From the NCBI GenBank assembly GCA_044351685.1, contig JBILFK010000034.1, forward strand, positions 1-12,806: a DNA stretch of 12,806 bases, read 5' to 3'. The stretch's first letter is position 1, and every line of letters starts with the position of its first letter. The notes under the pieces are model-generated. The model was not told where the DNA came from. It made no database searches and saw only the letters and a list, made by a program, of their open reading frames with translations. The DNA is from JALHRI01 sp044351685. GTDB lineage: Bacteria > Pseudomonadota > Alphaproteobacteria > Rickettsiales > UBA3002. This document shows positions 6,539 to 12,806 of this stretch, one piece after another. The position numbers and the translations under genes are program-made.

Positions 6539-7915
6539 ATGAGCGCTGCTCTGAAATCTGTGAAGAATCCCGCTGCCGAGTGGAATATGGATAGTTGGCG
6601 CGAGAAGCCTATCAAGCAACAGCCCGATTATCTGGATAAAGACGCCTTGCTGCGTGCCGAAGGCCAACTAAAAACGTTGCCGCCACTAATTACTGCCGAA
6701 GAAGCAAGAAGCCTAAAAAGTGAATTAGCCATGGCAGTGGATGGCCGCGCCTTCTTATTACAAGGCGGCGATTGCGCCGAAAGCTTCGCAGAATTTAACG
6801 AAAAAAATCTGCGTAGCTTTTTTCGTGTGCTGATTCAAATGACCATCGCCCTGATGTATGGCGCTGGCTCACCTGTAATTAAAGTGGGGCGCATTGCCGG
6901 GCAGTTTGCCAAACCGCGTTCCGATGGTTTCGAGAAACAGGGCGATCTGGAATTGCCAAGTTATCGCGGCGATATGGTGAACGGAATGGACTTTGATGCC
7001 GCCACACGCGTGGCCGACCCGGAGCGCTTAATTCACGGTTACTATCAATCGGCTTCGACACTGAACTTTTTACGCTCGCTAGCACGTTCTGGATATGCCG
7101 CGCTTTCACGCGTTTCGAAATGGAACGCTGACTTTGTGGATAGCTCGCCTCAAGGCAAACATTTTAACCAAACTGTTGAACGTATTAATGACTGCCTAGA
7201 TTTCATCACCGCCACCGGCTTGAATATGGAAGGCGTGGGTGAACTTTCCGAAGCGCGCTTTTATACATCGCACGAAGCGCTACTATTAAACTATGAATCT
7301 GCCCTCACCCGCCGCGATCACGATACGGGCGAACATTATGTAGCCTCTGCCCATATGCTGTGGATTGGTGATCGCACGCGCAACCCCGACGAAGCGCATA
7401 TCGAATTTTTGCGCGGCGTGATGAATCCGCTCGGCTGTAAAGTTGGCCCCAGCATGACTCGCGAAGATCTTTTGCGCATTTGCGATATTCTAAATCCGCA
7501 CAACGAGCCAGGTCGCCTAACATTTATTTCGCGCATGGGCGCAACAAAGGTGGAAGAAAAACTTCCTGCACTCGTGCGCGCACTGAAAGAAGAAGGACGC
7601 CATGTGGTATGGTCGTGCGATCCGATGCACGGCAACACTATTAAAGCACCGGGCGGATTTAAAACGCGCAAGTTCACTGACATTCTTGCCGAGGTGCGCA
7701 AATTTTTTGCCATCCATGAAGCAGAGGGAACACGTGGCGCCGGCGTGCATTTTGAAATGACCGGGCAAGACGTGACTGAGTGTCTGGGCGGCGCACAGGC
7801 TATCTCTGAGCTTGATCTCTCTGATCGCTATCACACGCACTGCGACCCACGCCTTAATGCATCGCAATCACTCGAGCTTGCATTTCTTATCGCCGACTTG
7901 CTGAAGAAAAAGTAA
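6539..7915 (+). CDS. aroF: 3-deoxy-7-phosphoheptulonate synthase, class II
   Basis: This enzyme condenses phosphoenolpyruvate with erythrose 4-phosphate to DAHP, the committed step of the shikimate pathway. The 458-residue protein is of class II (plant, mycobacterial and alphaproteobacterial type), unrelated in sequence to the short E. coli AroFGH enzymes. Its four metal ligands are recognisable: C79 in LLQGGDCAESF, H364 in CDPMHGNT, E406 in HFEMTGQ and D436 in HCDPRLN. PEP and E4P contacts include VGRIAGQFAKPRS (116-128), WIGDRTRNPD (275-284) and SRMGATKVEEKLP (331-343). The ATG at 6539 follows AAAGG. The gene is divergent from pheA. No clear intrinsic terminator follows. The symbol is one of several used for this activity; the class and function are secure. 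Confidence 0.96.
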   Translation: MSAALKSVKNPAAEWNMDSWREKPIKQQPDYLDKDALLRAEGQLKTLPPLITAEEARSLKSELAMAVDGRAFLLQGGDCAESFAEFNEKNLRSFFRVLIQMTIALMYGAGSPVIKVGRIAGQFAKPRSDGFEKQGDLELPSYRGDMVNGMDFDAATRVADPERLIHGYYQSASTLNFLRSLARSGYAALSRVSKWNADFVDSSPQGKHFNQTVERINDCLDFITATGLNMEGVGELSEARFYTSHEALLLNYESALTRRDHDTGEHYVASAHMLWIGDRTRNPDEAHIEFLRGVMNPLGCKVGPSMTREDLLRICDILNPHNEPGRLTFISRMGATKVEEKLPALVRALKEEGRHVVWSCDPMHGNTIKAPGGFKTRKFTDILAEVRKFFAIHEAEGTRGAGVHFEMTGQDVTECLGGAQAISELDLSDRYHTHCDPRLNASQSLELAFLIADLLKKK

Positions 7916-8105
7916 GCAGCGACAACTTGCGTTTTACTAGTAGCGACTATCCTACATCATGGTGTTTGTTGCAGCATCACCACAATCTGTAGCAGTTAAG
8001 AAAAAAACGAACTGTTTTTACTGTCACTACTTTCAATCATTGTAGCAATGCGAAGTAAAATTATGTTTAGGTTGCTGTGTTGTTAACTTTTTACTGGAGG
8101 TCTTT
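7916..8105 (+). promoter_or_regulatory. Spacer between DAHP synthase and H1-like genes; probable promoter of the H1-like gene
   Basis: No gene is visible in these 190 bases. The first half holds only a weak TGGTG/CACCA inverted repeat (7960-7985) without a T tract, so termination of the upstream gene is unclear. The second half is A/T-rich. A possible promoter is TTGTAG (8040-8045) with TATGTT (8062-8067) 16 bases later. The last part carries a very strong ribosome binding site, TGGAGG at 8095-8100, five bases before the ATG of the H1-like gene, implying high expression. Confidence 0.35.
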
Positions 8106-8426
8106 ATGGCTGTTGCCAAAAAGAAAGTCGCTGCTAAGAAACCAGCAGCAAAGAAGAAAACGGTTGCTAAGTCGACTGCAGCGAAAGTTGTGAAGTCGAA
8201 GAAGAAGCCGGTTGCTAAAAAAGCTGCTGCAAAAAAGCCAGCTGCTAAAAAGAAAGTAGCAAAGAAGCCTGTTGCTAAAAAAGCTGCGAAGAAAACCGTA
8301 GCTAAAAAAGCACCAGCGAAGAAAACTGCTGCTAAGAAACCAGCTGCTAAGAAGCCAGCTGCGAAAAAGAAGCCTGCTGCTAAGAAGAAAGTTGTTGTTA
8401 CCCCAATCATGGGTGGCGGCCACTAA
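8106..8426 (+). CDS. Lysine/alanine-rich histone H1-like DNA-binding protein
   Basis: The 106-residue product is almost entirely Lys, Ala, Pro, Val and Thr: 41 lysines, and no Asp, Glu, Arg or aromatic residues. It consists of degenerate AAKKP/VAKK/AAKKK repeats from residue 4 to about 95, with the short tail VVVTPIMGGGH. This is the composition of the C-terminal tail of eukaryotic histone H1 and of bacterial H1-like proteins (HctB and AlgP type), which bind and compact nucleic acid through charge. Such a protein should be a nucleoid component; specific targets cannot be inferred. The lysine codons mix AAA and AAG and the repeats are imperfect, so the repeat is maintained at protein level rather than being a fresh DNA expansion. 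Strong TGGAGG ribosome binding site and dedicated terminator indicate a monocistronic, well-expressed gene. A Phe/Ala-rich opposite-strand frame is only its shadow. Confidence 0.85.
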   Translation: MAVAKKKVAAKKPAAKKKTVAKSTAAKVVKSKKKPVAKKAAAKKPAAKKKVAKKPVAKKAAKKTVAKKAPAKKTAAKKPAAKKPAAKKKPAAKKKVVVTPIMGGGH

Positions 8427-8480
8427 TTCTTACGAATTAGCTTCAAAGAAAGGGCGCCTAATTTGGCGCCCTTTTTATTT
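8423..8480 (+). terminator. Intrinsic terminator of the H1-like gene, preceded by a stop-codon hairpin
   Basis: A 10-base-pair perfect stem, AAAGGGCGCC (8449-8458) with GGCGCCCTTT (8465-8474) and a six-base loop, runs into a T-rich tract. Immediately upstream a second perfect seven-base-pair stem, CTAATTC (8423-8429) with GAATTAG (8434-8440) and a four-base loop, includes the TAA stop codon. Confidence 0.93.
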
Positions 8481-8630
8481 TTACGTTGCTCCTGGCGAGC
8501 ACATACTGTGCTGCCCTGCGCGCCGCTTCGCGAGGCCAAGGCTTCACTTGAAATGCTATTCACTGGATAGCATTTCAACATTACGCACTCGGTTCTACTG
8601 AACCTCGAATAACTATTTGGCACTACGAAA
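8475..8630. repeat. Palindrome-rich spacer between convergent terminators
   Basis: No gene is supported here. The spacer holds a perfect 12-base-pair inverted repeat, TTGAAATGCTAT (8548-8559) and ATAGCATTTCAA (8567-8578), with a seven-base loop. Two smaller perfect hairpins flank it: AGCAC/GTGCT (8498-8502 and 8508-8512) and GGTTC/GAACC (8591-8595 and 8600-8604). None is followed by a T tract, so they are not terminators. The minus-strand frame through it (8423-8647) lacks a ribosome binding site and runs through both terminators, so I do not call it coding. It may be a dispersed intergenic repeat or an untranslated structured RNA. Confidence 0.5.
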
Positions 8631-8631
8631 C

Positions 8632-8662
8632 AAAAAAAGCCCGCCATTTCTGGCGGGCTTTT
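8632..8662 (-). terminator. Intrinsic terminator of pnp
   Basis: GCCCGCC (8639-8645) pairs with GGCGGGC (8652-8658) around a six-base loop, extended by A-T pairs to 11 base pairs (8635-8645 with 8652-8662). On the minus strand the stem runs into seven T's (complement of 8632-8638). It lies 20 bases after the pnp stop; four T's on the other side make it weakly bidirectional. Confidence 0.92.
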
Positions 8663-8682
8663 CGTTAGATATGTGCGTTAAG

Positions 8683-10836
8683 CTATTCGCCCTGACGCTT
8701 GCGGCGCATGGTTTTGCCCGACATTTCGTATTGATCTGAAATATCTTCGCCCGTTTCCTGATCCACTACTTTCATTGAAAGGCGCACTTTGCCGCGACCA
8801 TCAATTTCCAGTACTTTCACTTTTACGGTTTGGCCTTCTTCGACCACATCGCTTACTTTTTCAACGCGGTGATCAGCCATTTCGCTAACATGCACCAGGC
8901 CATCTTTATCGCCGAGGAAGTTTACGAACGCACCAAAATCAACGATGCGCACCACTTTACCGGTGTAAATTTTGCCAATTTCAGCAACGGCCACGATACC
9001 TTTAATCCAGTTGATGGCTTTTTCAGCGGCTTCGCCGGTAGTGGCGAATACGTTGATAAGGCCTTCATCGGAAATATCGATTTTGGTGCCGGTGGTTTCG
9101 GTGATCTCACGAATCACTTTACCGCCGGTGCCAATCACTTCACGAATTTTTTCTTTATCAATCTGGATGGAAGAAATACGTGGAGCATGCTGGGCAAGCT
9201 CGCCGCGAGGTGCGGTGAGTGCCTTTGCCATTTCACCTAAAATATGCGCACGGCCTTGCTTTGCCTGTGTCAGCGCGACGCGCATAATTTCTTCGGTGAT
9301 ACCATTCACTTTGATATCCATCTGCAGCGCGGTGACACCTTTATCGGTACCGGCTACTTTGAAATCCATATCACCGAGATGATCTTCATCGCCCAGAATG
9401 TCGGAAAGAACGGCAAATTCTTTACCTTCGAGAATCAGACCCATCGCGATACCGGCGATTGAACGCTCAAGCGGTGCGCCAGCATCCATCAGTGCAAGCG
9501 AGGTGCCGCACACCGTTGCCATCGACGACGAACCATTCGATTCGGTAATCTCTGACACCACACGAATCGTGTATGGGAAGGCTTCTTTGCTTGGCAGCAT
9601 CGGGTGAACCGCACGCCATGCCAGTTTGCCGTGGCCAATTTCACGGCGTCCAGGTGGGCGCAGTGGGGTGGCTTCGCCTACCGAATAGGGAGGGAAGTTG
9701 TAATGCAGCATGAAGGCTTCATCGTAGGTGCCATCAATCGCATCGATCATTTGCTCATCCTGCGAAGTGCCAAGCGTGGTTACTACCAGCGCCTGTGTTT
9801 CACCACGGGTGAACAATGCCGAACCGTGCGTACGTGGCAATACACCTACTTCGCACACAATCTGGCGAACATCGGCAAGGCCACGGCCATCAATACGGAA
9901 TTTGTCTTTTACGATCGCGCTACGCACGATGTCTTGCTCAATTTTCTTGAGCAGACGGCCAACGGTTTTGTCGTCGTTGCCCAGTTCTTCAACAAATTTG
10001 GCTTTCACTTCCTTTTTCACCGCATCAATCGCGCCTACACGCTCTTGCTTTACGGTTTTCTTGTAAGCAGCGCGTAAACCGGCTTCGGCAAGCGCTTTCA
10101 CGCCAGCAACCAGTTCTGCATCGTATTCAGCTGGAGCAAATTCCCATGGTTCTTTGGCTGAATTTTCAGCAAAATCGATGATGAAATTGATAATTGGCTG
10201 GAAGTTTTTGTGACCAAACATCACCGCTTCGAGCATTTTATCTTCTGGCAGTTCTTTGGCTTCGGATTCTACCATCAGCACCGAGGTAGCTGTACCTGCA
10301 ACCACCAGCTCAAGCTCGCTTTCAGCGATTTCAGTTTTGGTAGGGTTCAGCACGAATTGGCCGTTAATCATACCCACTTTTGCTGCACCCACAGGGCCCA
10401 TGAATGGCACGCCTGAAATGGTAAGCGCGGCCGAAGTACCAATAAGCGCTGCAACATCTGCATCATTTTCCAGATCGTGCGAAATCACGGTGCACACTAC
10501 TTGCACTTCGTTGTAAAAACCTTCGGGGAAAAGGGGACGAATCGGGCGATCGATCAGGCGCGAAACAAGAGTTTCTTTTTCTGTCGGGCGACCTTCGCGC
10601 TTGAAAAAGCCACCGGGAATTTTGCCCGCAGCATAGGTTTTTTCGATATAGTTGACGGTGAGTGGGAAGAAATCGATATCAGGTTTTGCAGCTTTTGCAG
10701 CAGTCACTGTGCAGAGCACTACGGTTTCACCGTAGGTAACAAGCACCGAGCCATTGGCTTGGCGGGCAATACGCCCTGTTTCCAGTGTGAGGGTATGACC
10801 ACCCCATTCCATCGATTTACGTGTAATTTGAAACAT
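8683..10836 (-). CDS. pnp: Polyribonucleotide nucleotidyltransferase (PNPase)
   Basis: PNPase degrades RNA phosphorolytically from the 3' end, also adds 3' tails, and is a core of the RNA degradosome. The 717 residues contain a first RNase PH domain (about 1-215), an alpha-helical linker, the catalytic second RNase PH domain (about 310-545), a KH domain (about 553-615) and an S1 domain (about 620-690). Active-site features are intact: RPPGRREIGHG (393-403), ESNGSSSMATVCG (432-444) and LGDEDHLGDMDF (481-492). The KH GxxG loop is GTGG (569-572). The open frame extends 41 residues upstream but that extension is leader sequence; the ATG at 10836 follows an AAGGA-type site and gives MFQITRKSMEW, typical of the family. 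It lies downstream of rpsO across a terminator and structured leader, as in many proteobacteria. Confidence 0.97.
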   Translation of the reverse strand: MFQITRKSMEWGGHTLTLETGRIARQANGSVLVTYGETVVLCTVTAAKAAKPDIDFFPLTVNYIEKTYAAGKIPGGFFKREGRPTEKETLVSRLIDRPIRPLFPEGFYNEVQVVCTVISHDLENDADVAALIGTSAALTISGVPFMGPVGAAKVGMINGQFVLNPTKTEIAESELELVVAGTATSVLMVESEAKELPEDKMLEAVMFGHKNFQPIINFIIDFAENSAKEPWEFAPAEYDAELVAGVKALAEAGLRAAYKKTVKQERVGAIDAVKKEVKAKFVEELGNDDKTVGRLLKKIEQDIVRSAIVKDKFRIDGRGLADVRQIVCEVGVLPRTHGSALFTRGETQALVVTTLGTSQDEQMIDAIDGTYDEAFMLHYNFPPYSVGEATPLRPPGRREIGHGKLAWRAVHPMLPSKEAFPYTIRVVSEITESNGSSSMATVCGTSLALMDAGAPLERSIAGIAMGLILEGKEFAVLSDILGDEDHLGDMDFKVAGTDKGVTALQMDIKVNGITEEIMRVALTQAKQGRAHILGEMAKALTAPRGELAQHAPRISSIQIDKEKIREVIGTGGKVIREITETTGTKIDISDEGLINVFATTGEAAEKAINWIKGIVAVAEIGKIYTGKVVRIVDFGAFVNFLGDKDGLVHVSEMADHRVEKVSDVVEEGQTVKVKVLEIDGRGKVRLSMKVVDQETGEDISDQYEMSGKTMRRKRQGE

Positions 10837-10983
10837 AGTTTTTCCTTTCCTTCCCCCTACATCAAGACCGCAAAAAATATCGCACAGCCATCGGCCAGAG
10901 AAAGCCTGTGTGTACACCGTGATCCTCAGGCGGTGATGCGGGTGTACACCCTGGCGCATCTCGCCTTGTGCCCGAAATGGGCA
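10837..10983 (-). promoter_or_regulatory. Structured pnp leader with two GTGTACAC palindromes
   Basis: The leader holds GTGTACACC (10910-10918) and GGTGTACACC (10941-10950). The second is itself a perfect palindrome and the two copies are 32 bases apart. In the pnp transcript they can form a nine-base-pair stem around a 22-base loop. A further perfect stem TGCCC/GGGCA (10969-10973 and 10979-10983) lies at the upstream end. In E. coli a leader hairpin cut by RNase III underlies pnp autoregulation; an analogous role is inference. The repeats could equally be DNA operator sites. A promoter is not obvious by eye. Confidence 0.4.
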
Positions 10984-10984
10984 T

Positions 10985-11015
10985 TAAAAAAATGCCCCCA
11001 CTTTGCAGCAGGGGC
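10985..11015 (-). terminator. rpsO-pnp intergenic terminator/attenuator
   Basis: On the minus strand GCCCCTGCT (11015-11007) pairs with AGTGGGGGC (11002-10994) as a nine-base-pair stem with two G-U pairs, closed by the GNRA-type loop GCAA and followed by seven T's. It begins nine bases after the rpsO stop. Its position matches the known partial terminator between rpsO and pnp in E. coli; partial read-through here is inference. Confidence 0.85.
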
Positions 11016-11024
11016 GCTTATGTG

Positions 11025-11294
11025 TTACTTGCGTAAGCCCAGCTTGCTAATGAGTGCGCTGTAGCTGCTTGGATTTTTACGCTTTAAATAATCCAGCAAG
11101 CTGCGGCGACGCCCCACCATAATCAGCAGACCACGACGCGAGTGGTGATCTTTTTTGTGGGTTTTGAAATGCTCGGTCAGCGTGTTAATGCGGTTGGTAA
11201 GAATTGCAACCTGCACTTCTGGCGAACCCGTATCATCTTTGCCGACGGCGAATTCTTTAATCACTTCTTGTTTTTTTTCTGCAGTAATACTCAT
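11025..11294 (-). CDS. rpsO: 30S ribosomal protein S15
   Basis: S15 is a primary 16S rRNA-binding protein of the small-subunit platform and contacts 23S rRNA in an intersubunit bridge. The 89-residue product has the exact family length and the conserved segments DTGSPEVQVAILTNRI, HFKTHKKDHHSRRGLL and MVGRRRSLLDYLKRK. The ATG at 11294 has GGAG at the right distance; the upstream ATG at 11306 would add four residues before the conserved MSIT and is rejected. It follows truB by 25 bases and is closed by a terminator before pnp. S15 represses its own translation in several bacteria; no such element can be identified by eye here. Confidence 0.97.
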   Translation of the reverse strand: MSITAEKKQEVIKEFAVGKDDTGSPEVQVAILTNRINTLTEHFKTHKKDHHSRRGLLIMVGRRRSLLDYLKRKNPSSYSALISKLGLRK

Positions 11295-11319
11295 GTTTGT
11301 CTCCAAATCAGCATCGCGT

Positions 11320-12246
11320 TTAACTCGTCAACGTGTGAAGTAATCTGCCTGGCTGAAAGCGCGCGCCGTCCCATTCTCCTAGTGCCACCAGTATGCCGCG
11401 ATGGGTAATTGCCATCGGCGCTATTGGCGGCATCGAAATCGGGAGGCTAATCGCCTTGCCGTGACGCAAATCTTGCCACGTTGCCGCATCAACCTCATTC
11501 GCCGGGATGCCGTCCAGCGCGAGAGTGAGCGGATGCAACCATGAAGCATTCTCCATGATTGTGGCGGGGGTATGCACGGTTTTCTCTAAAAAATCCAGTG
11601 AAATCATTGTTGCTTCCGAAAATCCCCCGATCGCGGTGCGGCGAAGCATTGAAATATAAGCACAACTGCCCAATCTGCGGGCAATATCGCTCCCCAGCGC
11701 GCGTATATAGGTGCCCTTGCTTACCGTTGCTTCAAAACTGGCGGTATCGCCTGTAAAACCAGTCATATTCAACGCATGAATCGTAACGCCACGCGGCTGC
11801 ATGACCACTTCTTCGCCTGCACGGGCTAATTTATAGGCGCGCTCACCGTTAATTTTAAGGGCACTGAAGGCAGGGGGAATTTGCTGAATTGGGCCAGTAA
11901 ATTCTGGCAACACGGCACGAATTTCTGCTTCGGTTGGGCGTACATCGCTGGTGGCAGAAACTTCGCCTTCGGCATCATCCGTGCTGCGTTCTTCGCCGAA
12001 ACGAATTGTGAATGCATAGGTTTTTTTGGCATCCATCAGCAGTGAGACGCATTTGGTGCCCTCGCCCAGCGCTAAGGGCAGCATACCGCTAGCAAGTGGG
12101 TCCAGCGTACCTGTATGGCCGATTTTACTAGGGCGAAGCAAGCGCTTTACGCGCATAACAGCATCGTTGGAGGTAATACCAAGTGGCTTATCCAGAATAA
12201 GCCAACTATTCAAAATATTTCTATTCTTCGGAGGGTTTGCTGACAT
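11320..12246 (-). CDS. truB: tRNA pseudouridine(55) synthase
   Basis: TruB isomerises U55 in the T-loop of tRNAs to pseudouridine and acts as a tRNA chaperone. The 308-residue protein carries the catalytic block GHTGTLDPLASGMLPLALGEGTK around D49 (43-65), the N-terminal LDKPLGITSNDAV (18-30), the KTYAFTIRFG stretch (75-84), the QIPPAFSALKINGERAYKLAR segment, and the SKGTYIRALGSDI motif with its RNA-contacting arginine. A short C-terminal domain completes a normal length. The ATG at 12246 overlaps the 3' end of rbfA by 26 bases; its ribosome binding site is weak, so translation is probably coupled. It is followed 25 bases later by rpsO. Confidence 0.96.
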   Translation of the reverse strand: MSANPPKNRNILNSWLILDKPLGITSNDAVMRVKRLLRPSKIGHTGTLDPLASGMLPLALGEGTKCVSLLMDAKKTYAFTIRFGEERSTDDAEGEVSATSDVRPTEAEIRAVLPEFTGPIQQIPPAFSALKINGERAYKLARAGEEVVMQPRGVTIHALNMTGFTGDTASFEATVSKGTYIRALGSDIARRLGSCAYISMLRRTAIGGFSEATMISLDFLEKTVHTPATIMENASWLHPLTLALDGIPANEVDAATWQDLRHGKAISLPISMPPIAPMAITHRGILVALGEWDGARFQPGRLLHTLTS

Positions 12247-12616
12247 CTTGCTTCACGCGGTCGCTGTTGAGCAGCACGTTGATGCGGCTGGCGACCTCGA
12301 ACGAGGTATCAAGCTTAAACCAAAGTTTGGGGGTATGACGGAGAATCACCCGCTTGCCCACCAGCAGGCGAATATGCGTGGTGTGCTCGGCCAGCGCCTT
12401 CATCACGGCTTCTTTGTTGCTGCCTGCAAGCGGCATCACGAATACGGTGGCATTTTTTAAATCGGGGCTGATGCGCACTTCCGAAACCGTAATCGAGCCG
12501 GAATCCAGCAGCGGAATATGGGTTTCACCATGCGCAAAAATCTGTGAAATCGCCTGACGAATTTCTTCACCGACACGTAATTGACGCTGCGATGGCTGTT
12601 TTTTGCTTTCCATCAT
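12221..12616 (-). CDS. rbfA: 30S ribosome-binding factor A
   Basis: RbfA is a single KH-type domain protein that binds the pre-30S subunit and assists late 16S rRNA 5'-end maturation and cold adaptation. The 131 residues show the family sequence from RVGEEIRQAISQIF through ITVSEVRISPDLKNATVFV (the conserved beta strand and AxG-type kink region), HIRLLVGKRVILRHTPKL and the terminal FEVASRINVLL. The start may be ATG 12616 or the adjacent ATG 12613; GGAAG lies just upstream and is better spaced for the second. It lies 18 bases after infB and overlaps truB by 26 bases, the classical operon order. Confidence 0.95.
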   Translation of the reverse strand: MMESKKQPSQRQLRVGEEIRQAISQIFAHGETHIPLLDSGSITVSEVRISPDLKNATVFVMPLAGSNKEAVMKALAEHTTHIRLLVGKRVILRHTPKLWFKLDTSFEVASRINVLLNSDRVKQDVSKPSEE

Positions 12617-12634
12617 TCTTCCACATTACGAATG

Positions 12635-12806
12635 TTAGGCAGTTGCGCCAGCTTGCGCATCGACCGAACGTGCGACTTCCTGCACTTCAAAACATTCAAT
12701 CATATCGCCTTGGCGGATATCTTCGTAGTTTTCGAAGGCCATACCGCATTCAAATCCACTCTTCACCTCTTTCACTTCATCTTTGAAGCGCTTGAGGGTT
12801 TTCAGC
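12635..12806 (-). CDS. infB: Translation initiation factor IF-2, C-terminal fragment (cut by window edge)
   Basis: The minus strand from the window edge reads an open frame of 56 residues ending in TAA at 12635-12637. It contains LKRFKDEVKEVKSGFECG followed by MAFENYEDIRQGDMIECFEV, the conserved end of the IF-2 C2 domain, which binds formylmethionyl-tRNA. A short Ala-rich tail follows. The GTPase domain lies outside the window. Its place just upstream of rbfA confirms the identification. Confidence 0.95.
   Translation of the reverse strand, partial: LKTLKRFKDEVKEVKSGFECGMAFENYEDIRQGDMIECFEVQEVARSVDAQAGATA

Noticed and set aside
8106..8400. Short regular repeats that might suggest a CRISPR or tandem-repeat array
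   Set aside because: The repeats are imperfect codon-level AAKKP units inside an open frame with start, ribosome binding site and stop; there are no constant repeats with unique spacers.
8033..8410. Minus-strand Phe/Ala-rich frame of 125 residues that looks like a hydrophobic protein
   Set aside because: It is the mirror of the Lys/Ala repeat codons of the H1-like gene and has no ribosome binding site.
8423..8647. Minus-strand 74-residue frame between the convergent terminators
   Set aside because: It has no ribosome binding site and spans both terminator stems; structure at the nucleic acid level explains the region better.
10837..10959. N-terminal extension of PNPase by 41 residues
   Set aside because: The extension is out of family, lies in the structured leader, and the internal ATG at 10836 has a good ribosome binding site and gives the standard N-terminus.
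10477..11064. Plus-strand frame of 195 residues across the pnp start and rpsO end
   Set aside because: It is antisense to well-supported genes and a terminator, and its product has no recognisable family features.

Overview
The window is a compact stretch of bacterial chromosome that is most probably alphaproteobacterial. The evidence is the order infB-rbfA-truB-rpsO-pnp, a monofunctional prephenate dehydratase with a C-terminal ACT domain, a class II (plant/alphaproteobacterial type) DAHP synthase, and a ZapE/AFG1-like ATPase next to ispH. Base composition is balanced and gene gaps are small. Genes for pyrimidine, pantothenate, isoprenoid and aromatic amino acid synthesis argue for considerable biosynthetic capacity rather than a strongly reduced obligate parasite. 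No species is claimed.

Left third (1-4185). On the minus strand panC overlaps pyrE, and a methyltransferase-like membrane protein (cut by the window edge) follows 13 bases later; this looks like one transcription unit. Divergent from panC, with only 44 bases between, zapE and ispH run on the plus strand. The ispH GTG start overlaps the zapE stop.

Middle (4182-8480). ispH converges, with a 4-base overlap, on an unrecognised glutamine-rich membrane protein. Next comes tRNA-Val(GAC) with encoded CCA. Upstream of it are a decayed copy of the 5' half of the same tRNA and a good promoter. pheA (minus) and a class II DAHP synthase gene (plus) are divergent around a 65-base spacer holding a perfect dyad; they encode the first step of the shikimate pathway and a late step of phenylalanine synthesis. 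A lysine-alanine repeat protein of histone H1 type follows, closed by a strong intrinsic terminator.

Right third (8475-12806). A 156-base spacer rich in perfect palindromes lies between two convergent terminators. Beyond it the minus-strand cluster reads infB (partial), rbfA, truB, rpsO, pnp, the standard translation and RNA-processing block. An intrinsic terminator sits between rpsO and pnp, and a structured pnp leader carries two GTGTACAC palindromes.

No mobile element, CRISPR array, toxin-antitoxin pair or recognisable defence system is visible. Most of the window is housekeeping. The points worth a second look are the tRNA-Val remnant in its own leader, the palindromic spacer at 8475-8630, the rpsO-pnp leader structures, the unknown membrane protein, and an altered catalytic motif in PheA.
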